Of a stretch of DNA of 64,000 nt, positions 45,905 to 55,107 are shown in pieces. The stretch's first letter is position 1. Each line of letters starts with the position of its first letter. The notes under the pieces are model-generated. The model searched no databases. It was not told the DNA's origin and worked only from the letters and a program-made list of their open reading frames with translations. A program made the translations under genes and the position numbers. This DNA is from Dyadobacter fermentans (GTDB lineage Bacteria > Bacteroidota > Bacteroidia > Cytophagales > Spirosomataceae): NCBI RefSeq assembly GCF_019924045.1, contig NZ_JAHXBN010000010.1:372001-436000 (forward strand), given 5' to 3'.

Positions 45905-48502
45905 ATGAACCCAGTGAAAAATTTGAATACATCATTAGCACATCTCAAAGGCCTTTCCGCATTACTCCTTTTGTGCTGCTGCATTTCAGTACAGGCACAG
46001 CGTGTAGGCCTCGGCGGCGCTAAACCGACAGCCGCTCCGACGAACCTCGGCATTGATCCGGCCAATCCCAAAGAATACACCATCGCAGAAGTGACGGTTT
46101 CGGGTACCCAGTTCCTGGATCCCAATTCGATGATTTCTATTTCCGGCTTGAAGCCAGGCGATAAAATCCGCATTCCGGGACCGGCAGTGACTTCATCTAT
46201 CAAGAAAATGATGGATTTCGGTACGCTGGACGACGTGGAAATCATGGCTACCAAAATCGAAGGCGAAAAGGTTTGGCTCAATATTCATATTAAAGAGCGT
46301 CCGAGGCTTTACAAAGTTTCTTTCTCGGGTATCCGTAAAGGTGAACGCGAGACGCTGAATGACAAGGTGAAGCTGATCAAGGGCCGTGTCATCACGCCTA
46401 CGATCATCAAGAACACCCAGCTGGTCATTAAGAAATACTATATGGATAAGGGATTTTACTATACCAAAGTAAAAGTCCTGCAAATTCCCGATTCGACTCG
46501 TGGCCAGGCTACCCTGAACTTCGCAATCACGAAGGGTAAGAAGGTTAAGATCCAGAAAATCAATATTGAAGGCAATACCGCTATCAGTGACAAAACGCTG
46601 AAACGCAAAATGAAAGGCACCAAGCAACGCCGCATCGGCCGCCTGTTCAACCCATCGAAATACATTCCTAAAAAATACGACGAGGATAAAGAAAAACTCA
46701 TTGCTTACTACCGCAAAAACGGTTACCGCGATGCGACCATCCAGTTCGATACCATTATCAACGGCGATCAGACGATCAGCATCGACATGAAGATCGATGA
46801 AGGCCAGAAATACTATTACCGCAATATCAGCTGGTCGGGTAACTACCTATATACCTCGGCATACCTGAGCGAGCGCCTGGGTGTGAAAAAGGGCGACGTG
46901 TACAATCCTGAGGAATTGGACAAGAAGATCAACGGTATTCCAGGCTCCGACGTCAGCTCGATTTACATGGACGACGGTTACCTCTATTTCCATATTGAAC
47001 CTACCGAAAGAGCTGTTGAAGGTGACTCGATCGACGTGGAGCTTCGCATGTTCGAAGGTAAACAGGCGACCATCAACCGCATTCTCCTGAACGGTAACAC
47101 CAAGACCAGCGACCGCGTTGTATTGCGCGAGCTATTTACGCTGCCGGGTCAGAAATTCAGTAAGACGGAGATCATCAACACCCAGCGCCAATTGTCGCAA
47201 ATGGGTTATTTTGACCCGGAAAAAATCCAGATCAACCCGATTCCTAACCAGGCCGATGGTACTGTGGACATCGAGTACACCGTGGAGGAAAAGCCATCCG
47301 ACCAGATCGAGCTTTCCGGTGGTTGGGGAGGTTATATCGGTTTCGTAGGAACACTTGGTTTGGTTTTCAATAACTTTTCCATCAAAAATATCCCGAACCG
47401 CGAAACATGGCGCCCATTGCCTTCCGGTGACGGACAAAAGCTATCGTTACGTTTCCAGGCGAATGGTAAGCAGTATCAGACTTACTCGCTGTCGTTCAGC
47501 GAACCGTGGTTGGGTGGTAAGAAGCCGATCAACTTCGGGGTGTCATTCCAGCGTACCGTTTATCGTATGACCGATTTGAGCTCTTACTATGGCTACAACA
47601 CGAGCGGCGGCGGTGGAAGAGTGAGTTATCGCGGAGGTTACTATAACAATGGTATTACCTTGTCTCTTGGCCGCCGTCTGAAAGAGCCGGACCGGAACCT
47701 CGTGATGACGCACTCGCTGTCATACCAGCGCTACCGTCTCGACAGCCTTGACATCTTCCGGATCGGTTACAGCAAGGGGGTATCAAACAACATTTCATTC
47801 AACACCACCATTTCACGGAACACATTGAGTGATTTCCAATTCCCGAGAAGTGGTAGCAATATTTCTTTGAGCGCTACTTTCACACCACCTTACTCGGTGT
47901 TCAGGAAAAAAGCATTCTCAGACAAAACCGATACTTACCGCTGGGTTGAATACCATAAATGGATGTTCGATGCGAGCTATTATGCGACCATAGTAGGTAA
48001 GCTCGTAATGAGCACCCGCGCGCACATGGGTTTCCTGGGCGCATACGGAAACAAGGTTGGTTATAGCCCGTTCGGCCGCTTCATCCTGGGTGGGTCCGGT
48101 CTGGCGGGGCAGGGTACGTTCTCGCTCGCGGACCAGGATATCATCGGTCTTCGTGGCTACCAGGATCAGAAAGTTGGGCCATTGGCTGCTAACGGTTATC
48201 CTGCGTCGGGTGGAGGTATTGTTTATAACAAATATGTAATGGAACTTCGCTACCCTGTTTCGCTTAATCCGCAGGCAACGATTTTCGTACTCGGTTTTGC
48301 AGAGGGCGGTAACAACTGGGGTAGTTACAGCGAGTTCAATCCTTTCGACTTGAAACGTTCCGCAGGTATTGGTGCGAGGATCTTCATGCCGGCGTTCGGT
48401 TTGCTGGGTATCGACTGGGGTTATGGTTTCGACAAAATCCAGGGACAGACCACCCGAAGCGGGCCACAGTTCCACTTTACAATCGGGCAGCAGATCAGAT
48501 AA
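45905..48502 (+). CDS. bamA: Outer membrane protein assembly factor BamA
   Basis: An 865-residue Omp85 protein with a signal peptide (about 1-33), five POTRA domains (about 55-475, marked by repeats such as GNTAISDKTLKRKMKG and GNTKTSDRVVLRELF) and a C-terminal 16-strand barrel (about 480-865). The barrel holds FGRFILGGSGLAGQGTFS and ends FHFTIGQQIR. It folds and inserts beta-barrel proteins in the outer membrane, including the TonB receptors of this window. Two OmpH/Skp chaperone genes follow. Confidence 0.95.
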   Translation: MNPVKNLNTSLAHLKGLSALLLLCCCISVQAQRVGLGGAKPTAAPTNLGIDPANPKEYTIAEVTVSGTQFLDPNSMISISGLKPGDKIRIPGPAVTSSIKKMMDFGTLDDVEIMATKIEGEKVWLNIHIKERPRLYKVSFSGIRKGERETLNDKVKLIKGRVITPTIIKNTQLVIKKYYMDKGFYYTKVKVLQIPDSTRGQATLNFAITKGKKVKIQKINIEGNTAISDKTLKRKMKGTKQRRIGRLFNPSKYIPKKYDEDKEKLIAYYRKNGYRDATIQFDTIINGDQTISIDMKIDEGQKYYYRNISWSGNYLYTSAYLSERLGVKKGDVYNPEELDKKINGIPGSDVSSIYMDDGYLYFHIEPTERAVEGDSIDVELRMFEGKQATINRILLNGNTKTSDRVVLRELFTLPGQKFSKTEIINTQRQLSQMGYFDPEKIQINPIPNQADGTVDIEYTVEEKPSDQIELSGGWGGYIGFVGTLGLVFNNFSIKNIPNRETWRPLPSGDGQKLSLRFQANGKQYQTYSLSFSEPWLGGKKPINFGVSFQRTVYRMTDLSSYYGYNTSGGGGRVSYRGGYYNNGITLSLGRRLKEPDRNLVMTHSLSYQRYRLDSLDIFRIGYSKGVSNNISFNTTISRNTLSDFQFPRSGSNISLSATFTPPYSVFRKKAFSDKTDTYRWVEYHKWMFDASYYATIVGKLVMSTRAHMGFLGAYGNKVGYSPFGRFILGGSGLAGQGTFSLADQDIIGLRGYQDQKVGPLAANGYPASGGGIVYNKYVMELRYPVSLNPQATIFVLGFAEGGNNWGSYSEFNPFDLKRSAGIGARIFMPAFGLLGIDWGYGFDKIQGQTTRSGPQFHFTIGQQIR

Positions 48503-48556
48503 TAATCTGACGGGGGGATTCGTTAAGAGGTTTGCAAATTATATTAGCAGCTTGGC

Positions 48557-49210
48557 ATGAAGAAGATCTTTATTTTACTAGTTTTGTCAATTCTATGCAG
48601 TTCAGCACTATATGCCCAGAAGATCGGGTATACGGACATGGAATTCATCACCAGTAAAATGCCCGAATACCAGGCAGCGCAGACAGAGATGAAGAAGTTC
48701 TCTGACAAGTGGGCGAAGGAAATCCAGGACAAGTTTGCCGAGATTGACCGCATGCAGCGTGCTTATATGGCGGAGGAAATCCTGCTGACAGATGAATTGA
48801 AAAGGAAGAGGCAGAGTGAAATAAAGGAGAAAGAGCTGGAAGCAGGCGAGTACAACAGTAAGATATTTGGTGTGGAAGGGCTGATGTTCCAGAAGAAAAA
48901 GGAGCTGATGAAGCCGGTACTCGAAAAGGTACAGCGTGCAGTGACCAAGGTTTGCAGCCAGCGCAGGCTCGATTTTATGTTTGATAAATCCAGCGATATT
49001 GGCATGCTCTACACCAATCCGAAACATGATTATTCGGATTACGTGATGGAGGAGTTGGGGATTGATCCGAAGGCTAACAAAGCAGGAGGTAATGATAAAA
49101 CCGGCAGCAATGATAAAACTGCCAAGCCCGAAGAACCGGCCCAACAACCGTCGACGACGCCTGCGAAAAACTCACCAAAACAAAAAAGTACAAACAGTAA
49201 ACTTAAATAA
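48557..49210 (+). CDS. OmpH/Skp-family periplasmic chaperone (first copy)
   Basis: A 217-residue protein with a signal peptide (KKIFILLVLSILCSSALYA), then the OmpH/Skp core. The strand KIGYTDMEFITSKMPEYQ opens it, and a long coiled coil (about 40-125) forms a tentacle for holding unfolded outer-membrane proteins. LDFMFDKSSDIGMLY closes the body. The C-terminal tail is Asn/Lys/Pro-rich. It lies between bamA and a second ompH gene, 11 bases before the latter. Confidence 0.93.
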   Translation: MKKIFILLVLSILCSSALYAQKIGYTDMEFITSKMPEYQAAQTEMKKFSDKWAKEIQDKFAEIDRMQRAYMAEEILLTDELKRKRQSEIKEKELEAGEYNSKIFGVEGLMFQKKKELMKPVLEKVQRAVTKVCSQRRLDFMFDKSSDIGMLYTNPKHDYSDYVMEELGIDPKANKAGGNDKTGSNDKTAKPEEPAQQPSTTPAKNSPKQKSTNSKLK

Positions 49211-49221
49211 GTAACAAAGCA

Positions 49222-49866
49222 ATGAAACAAAAACTGATGGCTATTCTGGTCGTGATGACCATAATCACCACCCCTCTCTTAGCCCAGACTACCCCGGCAG
49301 GCGGGCCTACTAAAATAGGTTACACGAATGTCGACTATATAATCAGCAAATTGCCGGAAGCGAAAGTGATGCAGAACCAGCTGGAAGTAACCAAAGCGCA
49401 GTTGGACAAAGCGATCGGCGAAACTTACAAAGAGGCTCAGGAAAAATACGAAGCATATCAGAAAAACGGCGCGAACATGACTGACGTTATCCGCGCTGAT
49501 AAAGAGAAAGAGTTGCAAAACCTTTCGACCCGTATTGAAGAAATGCGTAACAACGCGCAGACTTCCCTGCAAACAAAACAGCAGCAGTTGCTCGAACCGA
49601 TCTTGACGAAAGTGAACAACGCGATCCAGGAAGTTGGTAAAGAATCGGGTTTCCTTTACATCCTGAACATGGATGCAGGTGCCGGTACAACGCCTATCAT
49701 TCTTTTCGCAGCATCGGAAGAGAACAATGCGACTAACCTGATTCTTCGCAAACTGGGGGTTGATCCAGACAAAGTAGAAGCAGCGGCTCCAGCGGCAACA
49801 ACCCCTGCGGCTAAGCCTGCAACAACGCCTGCTACCACTCCGGCAACAGCCCCAAAGAAAAAATAA
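49222..49866 (+). CDS. OmpH/Skp-family periplasmic chaperone (second copy)
   Basis: A 214-residue protein with a signal peptide (about 1-22) and the same Skp layout: GYTNVDYIISKLPEAKVMQNQ, a coiled coil (about 50-125), and GFLYILNMDAGAG. The tail is an Ala/Thr/Pro repeat (TTPAAKPATTP type). Tandem ompH genes after bamA are common in this phylum; the two copies may form mixed trimers, which is inference. A strong terminator follows. Confidence 0.94.
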   Translation: MKQKLMAILVVMTIITTPLLAQTTPAGGPTKIGYTNVDYIISKLPEAKVMQNQLEVTKAQLDKAIGETYKEAQEKYEAYQKNGANMTDVIRADKEKELQNLSTRIEEMRNNAQTSLQTKQQQLLEPILTKVNNAIQEVGKESGFLYILNMDAGAGTTPIILFAASEENNATNLILRKLGVDPDKVEAAAPAATTPAAKPATTPATTPATAPKKK

Positions 49867-49886
49867 TAAGGTAGATATTGAACTTT

Positions 49887-49936
49887 AAAAACCGGAGCGC
49901 AGTCTTAAAAAGGATTGCGCTCCGGTTTTTGTTTTG
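49887..49936 (+). terminator. Terminator after the ompH pair
   Basis: A 15-bp perfect stem (AAAAACCGGAGCGCA/TGCGCTCCGGTTTTT) with a 14-base loop is followed by GTTTT. It closes the uppS-bamA-ompH-ompH unit. Confidence 0.9.
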
Positions 49937-50083
49937 GGTATTTGAGCGTACCGGACTTGCTTTAATTATAATCCTCCTCGAAAGGCCGTATTTGAAAAGT
50001 ACAAACAGATGTCTCGCGTGGGCCCGTGCTTTCGCGAGTTTCAATTTTACAACTAATCACAGGGCATTCTATACAGGATTTAC

Positions 50084-50091
50084 TAGTTTTG
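50084..50091 (+). promoter_or_regulatory. Candidate -7 box upstream of the Ig-like protein gene
   Basis: TAGTTTTG matches TAnnTTTG and is followed by GCG, 53 bases before the chosen start. No clear TTG -33 lies at 19-21 bases. Confidence 0.5.
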
Positions 50092-50144
50092 CGTTAAAAT
50101 TTAAGTGCTCTCTCACCCATGGAATTAATTATATTTTTGATGTC

Positions 50145-51743
50145 ATGCTAACAAGAAAAATTCATAAAATACTGATCCTTCTGATACCCGTTTTTGTAGT
50201 ACTGAGGGCGCAGGGACAGGATAATATGAAGAATACCTCAACGAGCCCGTTACAGCTCGTGTTCCCGACGGAAGCGGAGTGGAACGTACTTTATGAGGGA
50301 AAAGAGATCAATTTTCATTTGCAGGTCAAAGGGGGGAAGAGTGATTCGGTGAGGTATTCGGTGGCCAGCGGCCTGGTTAAGGACATGAAATTTGACTCTA
50401 CCGGTCATTTCGTATGGACTCCCGGGTTCGATATCGCCGACCGTATCAATACCACCAAATCGTTCCCGGTCGTGTTCGAAGCACAGAATACCGCCGGTGA
50501 AAGTGTGTCGCGTGAGATCGTATTCAAAGTTAACCACGTGAACCGCCCGCCGCAGGTCGACGAGCTGCAACCGTTCTACGTGCAGTACAAAACACAGAAT
50601 GTTTACAAGATCGACATGGGCGCCGTTCGTGATCCCGATGGCGACCCTATCGTGTTTGTACCCATATTGGAAGAAATGCCGGAAGCGATGAAATTGTCTG
50701 CTGCCGGAGAAATTACCTGGGAGCCATCGAGCGTCCAGTTCGGCATTTTGAAAAAGGGGCCGCGTTATATGGAGTTTTGGGTGGAAGATCAGCCGTCGAA
50801 AGCACGTACCAAAGGCCGCCTGAAACTGGACGTGACCCAGATGGACCTGGCGCCGGATTTTACGATTATACCGCAGCAGTCGGTTATTCGAAGCGCGGAG
50901 AACAACCGCATTAACCTGCGCTTCACGCTATCGGACCCGAATGGAGAGGAAGATATTACCACATTCAATTTTATTTCTGAAAACAAGAAGGTTCCTCAAA
51001 GTGCATTGGTGAAAAACACCGCCACGAGCTATGAGTTTATCTGGGAGCCGGGTTATGACTTCGTGAAGGATCCGTTCGATACCCTGGCGTTCAATATCAT
51101 ATTCTATGTGCTGGATAAGGCGCAGAATAAGAAGGAGCGCACGGTGAAATTTGTGATCAAGAATACCATCGATGAAAGTTTGCGCGATACCTACGTGTAT
51201 AACCTGTACAGGGGCGCGCTCGTGAATGCGTGGGGACTTATCGAACAAATGACGGAGAAAGAGCAAGAGCTCAAAAAGGCTTATACCCGTGCCAAGAAGG
51301 GCAAGCGCAGCAGGTCGTTGCTGAATGCCTCGCTTGGGGCCACGACAGGCCTGGCACCGGTGATCGCTACGGACAATCAGAAAACCCGCGGCTACATCAC
51401 CACAATCGGTGGTACGACGGTGGCCACGGTGGGAACGCTGGAAGCAACGGAAGTCATCGGGAAATCTGTGAATGGCTTGCTCGACAGGTTCAACTATGTC
51501 ATGCAGAAGAAAAACGAATTGCAGAATAAAGGAGACGTCTTTGCACGTGAATGGGGCCAGAAGTCGGCCCGCCGCCAGCCGGACTTTATCAGAAAGCTCG
51601 ACGAGTTTAAGGCACTGATGAACCTAAGCGGCCTCGTTGCACTGGAACTCGACGCGAACTGGGAGAACAAGAAGGAGGCGACAGACGTAGCGATCAAAAA
51701 GACCTTCAAGGATTTCGTTCCTTACACCAAAGACGAAAACTGA
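50145..51743 (+). CDS. Periplasmic protein with Ig-like (He_PIG/cadherin-type) repeats
   Basis: A 532-residue exported protein. I chose the ATG that gives a signal peptide (MLTRKIHKILILLIPVFVV, then LRAQGQ). The open frame continues 267 bases upstream through a terminator, which argues against a longer protein. Three Ig-like repeats are visible (about 30-330), each with the He_PIG-type sequence F.W.P (HFVWTPGFD, GEITWEPS, EFIWEPGYD) and a D-P-x-G-D/E turn. A helical C-terminal part (about 345-532) has a hydrophobic Gly/Thr-rich segment (GYITTIGGTTVATVGTLEATE) that may be buried or membrane-associated. Function unknown. Confidence 0.82.
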   Translation: MLTRKIHKILILLIPVFVVLRAQGQDNMKNTSTSPLQLVFPTEAEWNVLYEGKEINFHLQVKGGKSDSVRYSVASGLVKDMKFDSTGHFVWTPGFDIADRINTTKSFPVVFEAQNTAGESVSREIVFKVNHVNRPPQVDELQPFYVQYKTQNVYKIDMGAVRDPDGDPIVFVPILEEMPEAMKLSAAGEITWEPSSVQFGILKKGPRYMEFWVEDQPSKARTKGRLKLDVTQMDLAPDFTIIPQQSVIRSAENNRINLRFTLSDPNGEEDITTFNFISENKKVPQSALVKNTATSYEFIWEPGYDFVKDPFDTLAFNIIFYVLDKAQNKKERTVKFVIKNTIDESLRDTYVYNLYRGALVNAWGLIEQMTEKEQELKKAYTRAKKGKRSRSLLNASLGATTGLAPVIATDNQKTRGYITTIGGTTVATVGTLEATEVIGKSVNGLLDRFNYVMQKKNELQNKGDVFAREWGQKSARRQPDFIRKLDEFKALMNLSGLVALELDANWENKKEATDVAIKKTFKDFVPYTKDEN

Positions 51744-51761
51744 TCCGAAAGTATAGCCACA

Positions 51762-51790
51762 AAAAAAGAGAGCTAAATGCTCTCTTTTTT
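51762..51790. terminator. Bidirectional terminator overlapping the lspA end
   Basis: A perfect 12-bp stem (AAAAAAGAGAGC/GCTCTCTTTTTT) with a 5-base loop ends in T-rich sequence on both strands. Its right arm encodes the last residues of LspA. Confidence 0.85.
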
Positions 51791-52495
51791 ATTTTCATCT
51801 TCTTCCTCTGTGGAAGTAGGTGTCGGAATATCATTTCGGGGATCTGCTTCGGATGGCCCTTCCTCGTTTTCTCCTTCCTCCCTTTCCTCCTTCACTTCCT
51901 CTTCCTCCGGCCCATGCGAATGGAAGCTTCCCTGGAATATCAGAATGCTGCAAACACCAAGGAAAATGCAGGAATCGGCGATGTTGAAGATCGGTGTCGA
52001 GTAATACTGCCCGCCCCACACCGGTACCCAGTCGGGGATAAAGCCTTCCCAGAAATCGACGAAAATCATATCGATCACCTGTCCGTGGAACCACGGGGTA
52101 GGAGAGCCGTAAGGTGCATTGCCCAAGAGTACGCCGTAGAAAGTACTATCGATTACGTTACCCACTGCTCCGGCGAGGATCATCGCCAACGCCCAAAGCA
52201 AGCCCTTAGAGGCGCCCGCACGTGCGAGGTGGATCATATATCCACCAATAGCAACCATCGCGACCAGGCGGAATAATGTCAGAAACAACTTACCGTATTC
52301 GTGCCCTAGCTGCATGCCGAAGGCCATCCCGGGGTTCAGTACGTAATGCAGTTTCAACCAGTCCCCGATCAGTGCAATCTGTCCTGAAAAGCCGGGCTGC
52401 ATGTATTGATGAACCAACAATTTGGAAGCCTGATCAATCCCGATTAGGAGTACACTGAGGAGTAGGTAAGGGGCTGGATTTCTGGATTGGTTCAT
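51773..52495 (-). CDS. lspA: Lipoprotein signal peptidase (signal peptidase II) with acidic C-terminal tail
   Basis: A 240-residue membrane aspartyl protease that cleaves prolipoproteins before the lipidated Cys, thus maturing the many lipoproteins of this window. Four helices are visible. The catalytic Asp pair lies in GAVGNVID (about residue 116) and in FNIADSCIF (about 177). The enzyme proper ends near residue 192; a tail of about 48 residues follows, mostly Glu, with Lys, Asn and Pro. E. coli LspA has 164 residues; a longer periplasmic insertion between the Asp motifs is common in Bacteroidota, but the acidic tail is not part of the catalytic fold. Confidence 0.95.
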   Translation of the reverse strand: MNQSRNPAPYLLLSVLLIGIDQASKLLVHQYMQPGFSGQIALIGDWLKLHYVLNPGMAFGMQLGHEYGKLFLTLFRLVAMVAIGGYMIHLARAGASKGLLWALAMILAGAVGNVIDSTFYGVLLGNAPYGSPTPWFHGQVIDMIFVDFWEGFIPDWVPVWGGQYYSTPIFNIADSCIFLGVCSILIFQGSFHSHGPEEEEVKEEREEGENEEGPSEADPRNDIPTPTSTEEEDENKKESI

Positions 52496-52546
52496 TCGGT
52501 TTTTAATACAATTGACAAATTTGGGAATGCGAAAGTAATAACTTAC

Positions 52547-53749
52547 TTATAAAGAACCGATTCCTCTTCTCTTCAATTCACTTTTAACTAGCAAAAACTC
52601 GCGGCTGCTCTGGCCCGCAATGGAGGTGTTTTCTTCGGCGCGGCGGATCAGGTACGGCAGTACTGCATCGATTGGGCCGTAAGGGACATATTTGGCTACA
52701 TTGTAGCCTGCCTTTGCCAGATTGAAGGAGATATTGTCGCTCATACCGAGTAGCTGCGCGAACCAGATACGATCGTCTTTGCGTTCAATACCGAGCTTCT
52801 GCATTTTGAGGGCGCAATATTGAGAGCTGTATTCATTATGCGTGCCAAGGCAGATCGAAATGTGTTCGAGGCGGTCGAGGCAGAAATCGATGGCCAGATT
52901 GTAGTCCGTATCGGTCGCCTCTTTCGAGGTGTGGATAGGGTTGAAATATTCCTGCTCACGGGCGCGCAACCTTTCCTTTTCCATATAAGCACCGCGCACG
53001 AGCTTGCCGCCGATGTAATATCCTTTCTGGCGTGCATCGAGAAAAGCCGTTTTGAGTGCTTCGAGGGTTTCGTGGCGATAGAGTTGGTAGGTGTTGTACA
53101 CAATGGCACGTTCGCGGTTGAACTGCTGCATCATTTCATAGGCCAGGTCGTCGATCACGCCCTGGATCCAGCTTTCTTCGGCGTCGATGAAAATGCGTAC
53201 GTTATTCTCATATGCGTGTGCACACAGGCGTTGCACGCGCTGGCGTGCCCGGGCGAAGGCCTCTTTTTCTTCTTCCGACAGTTCTTCTTTCTTCTGCACC
53301 TTTTCGAGCAAATCCGAGGAGGCTACGCCGGTAACTTTAAAAACAGAAAAAGGAATGGTATCAGAGCCGGTTGCTTTGTCGATCGTTTTGAGGATTTCGG
53401 CCGCAGTGGCGTCGAAACTGGCTTCTTTATCTTCTCCTTCAACGGAATAATCCAGTATGGTGCCAATGCCCGACTGGCGCAGGGAAGCGATGGTAGCATC
53501 GCAGTCGTTAATCGTCTCACCGCCACAGAATTGTTCAAAAATCGTGACCCGGATGAGATTTTTTATAGGTAAGTTGAGTTTTAGCGCGAGCTTTATAAAA
53601 AAAGTGCCTAAATTTACGACTCGAGCCTGATTCATAAGGCTGAATAACCAGTATGTCTTCCTGAGTTTAGCGTCTGATTTGGATGCAAAGGCAACGGAAG
53701 TATCTTCAAAAAATACAGGTATTTGGTCGTTTGGTGACGGATATGCCAT
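52547..53749 (-). CDS. Proline dehydrogenase (stand-alone)
   Basis: A 400-residue FAD enzyme with a (beta-alpha)8 barrel that oxidises proline to pyrroline-5-carboxylate. Recognisable parts are IFIDAEESWIQGVIDDLA, VYNTYQLYRHETL and KLVRGAYMEKERLRA, then the C-terminal LGTHNEYS and LIRRAEENTSIAGQSSRE. No P5C dehydrogenase domain is fused and none lies adjacent. It feeds electrons to the respiratory chain when proline is a carbon or nitrogen source. Confidence 0.94.
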   Translation of the reverse strand: MAYPSPNDQIPVFFEDTSVAFASKSDAKLRKTYWLFSLMNQARVVNLGTFFIKLALKLNLPIKNLIRVTIFEQFCGGETINDCDATIASLRQSGIGTILDYSVEGEDKEASFDATAAEILKTIDKATGSDTIPFSVFKVTGVASSDLLEKVQKKEELSEEEKEAFARARQRVQRLCAHAYENNVRIFIDAEESWIQGVIDDLAYEMMQQFNRERAIVYNTYQLYRHETLEALKTAFLDARQKGYYIGGKLVRGAYMEKERLRAREQEYFNPIHTSKEATDTDYNLAIDFCLDRLEHISICLGTHNEYSSQYCALKMQKLGIERKDDRIWFAQLLGMSDNISFNLAKAGYNVAKYVPYGPIDAVLPYLIRRAEENTSIAGQSSREFLLVKSELKRRGIGSL

Positions 53750-53937
53750 TTTTGATGTACGTTTTTCCTGAGTAACTGTTTAACAATTCATTATCTGACC
53801 ACAGGAAGAAAGTAATATGCATTAAGAAGTTGATTGACTTTTATGGGGTCAAATGTACGGGCATTCGAAGAAATACGCATAATGCCGGATCAAAATATTA
53901 CAATTATCAATTTTTTATTAAGGACAAGTTTTTGAGT

Positions 53938-55032
53938 ATGAATGCTTCTTTAGATATCCTACCGCTAAGCAGTTGGATCAATACCGAAGGAAAGCCTTTG
54001 GTAATCGCCGGGCCTTGCAGCGCAGAGACCGAGGAACAAATGTTAGAAACCGCAACCCAGATCAAAGAGGAAGGATTTGCGCACGTGGTACGTGCAGGGG
54101 TGTGGAAACCGAGAACTCGTCCAGGCAGCTTTGAAGGCATGGGAGAGGCAGCTTTGCCATGGTTGCAAGCGGTGAAACAGCAAACAGGCCTGCCTGTGGC
54201 TGTGGAAGTTGCTACGCCTCAGCATATCGAACTGGCATTGAAATACGGCGTTGATATCCTTTGGGTTGGTGCACGTACAACCGTGAACCCGTTCAACGTA
54301 CAGGAACTTGCTGATGCCCTGAAAGGAATTGATGTACCTGTATTGGTTAAAAACCCTGTAAACCCCGACCTGCAACTGTGGGTAGGAGCCCTGGAACGTC
54401 TGAACCAGGCTGGCGTGAAAAAACTCGGTGCGATCCACCGCGGTTTCTCGAACGCACAGGAGCACAAATACCGCAACTCCCCGATGTGGAACATCGCGAT
54501 CGAACTGAAAACGATTTTCCCTCAATTGCCGGTAATCGGTGACCCTAGCCACATGGCTGGAAAGCGTGCTTACCTGTACGAAATCGCTCAGCGTGCGCTT
54601 GACCTGCATTATGATGGTCTGATCATCGAATCGCACCGCGATCCGGATAAGGCATGGTCCGATGCTGCACAACAGCTGACACCTGCTGCATTGGGACAAA
54701 TGCTGCACGACCTGCACGTTCGTAAAGAATCTTACGGCAGCGACTACGCGTCACAACTGGAAATTATCCGTGGCAAAATCGATAACCTCGACCGCGAATT
54801 GCTCGAAACGCTGGCAAACCGTATGGCCCTGGTGGAGAAACTGGCCGAATACAAACGCGATAACAACGTAGCAGCTTACCAGGTTGACCGTTTCCGCGAA
54901 GTGCTTGAAACCCGCGCTGGTTGGGGTCGCAGCCTGAATCTGTATCCAAACCTGGTGGACGAACTCTTCAAACTCGTTCACATGGAGTCGATCCGCAAGC
55001 AAACCGAGGTGATGAACCAGGTAAATGCCTAA
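53938..55032 (+). CDS. Bifunctional DAHP synthase/chorismate mutase
   Basis: A 364-residue fusion that catalyses the first step of the shikimate pathway and the branch to prephenate. The start giving MNASLDILPLSSWINTEG matches the family; the open frame extends 108 bases further upstream through AT-rich sequence. The DAHP synthase barrel (type I-beta-like, about 1-260) has IAGPCSAETEEQ, RAGVWKPRTRPGSFEGMG and GDPSHMAGKR. A chorismate mutase type II helical domain (about 270-360) begins LEIIRGKIDNLDRELLETLANR. In this fusion each domain tends to make the other feedback-sensitive. Confidence 0.96.
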   Translation: MNASLDILPLSSWINTEGKPLVIAGPCSAETEEQMLETATQIKEEGFAHVVRAGVWKPRTRPGSFEGMGEAALPWLQAVKQQTGLPVAVEVATPQHIELALKYGVDILWVGARTTVNPFNVQELADALKGIDVPVLVKNPVNPDLQLWVGALERLNQAGVKKLGAIHRGFSNAQEHKYRNSPMWNIAIELKTIFPQLPVIGDPSHMAGKRAYLYEIAQRALDLHYDGLIIESHRDPDKAWSDAAQQLTPAALGQMLHDLHVRKESYGSDYASQLEIIRGKIDNLDRELLETLANRMALVEKLAEYKRDNNVAAYQVDRFREVLETRAGWGRSLNLYPNLVDELFKLVHMESIRKQTEVMNQVNA

Positions 55033-55046
55033 GATCAGGATTGATC

Positions 55047-55092
55047 AAAAAACAGAAAAGCCGCTCAGCAATGGGCGGCTTTTCTGTTTTTT
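55047..55092. terminator. Bidirectional terminator after DAHP synthase/chorismate mutase
   Basis: An 18-bp perfect stem (AAAAAACAGAAAAGCCGC and its complement) with a 10-base loop carries T runs on both strands. It separates two convergent genes. Confidence 0.92.
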
Positions 55093-55107
55093 GAGCTAAA
55101 TGCGTTT

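Noticed and set aside
49878-50144. N-terminal extension of the Ig-like protein
   Set aside because: The extension would be translated through a strong terminator hairpin, and the downstream ATG gives a proper signal peptide.
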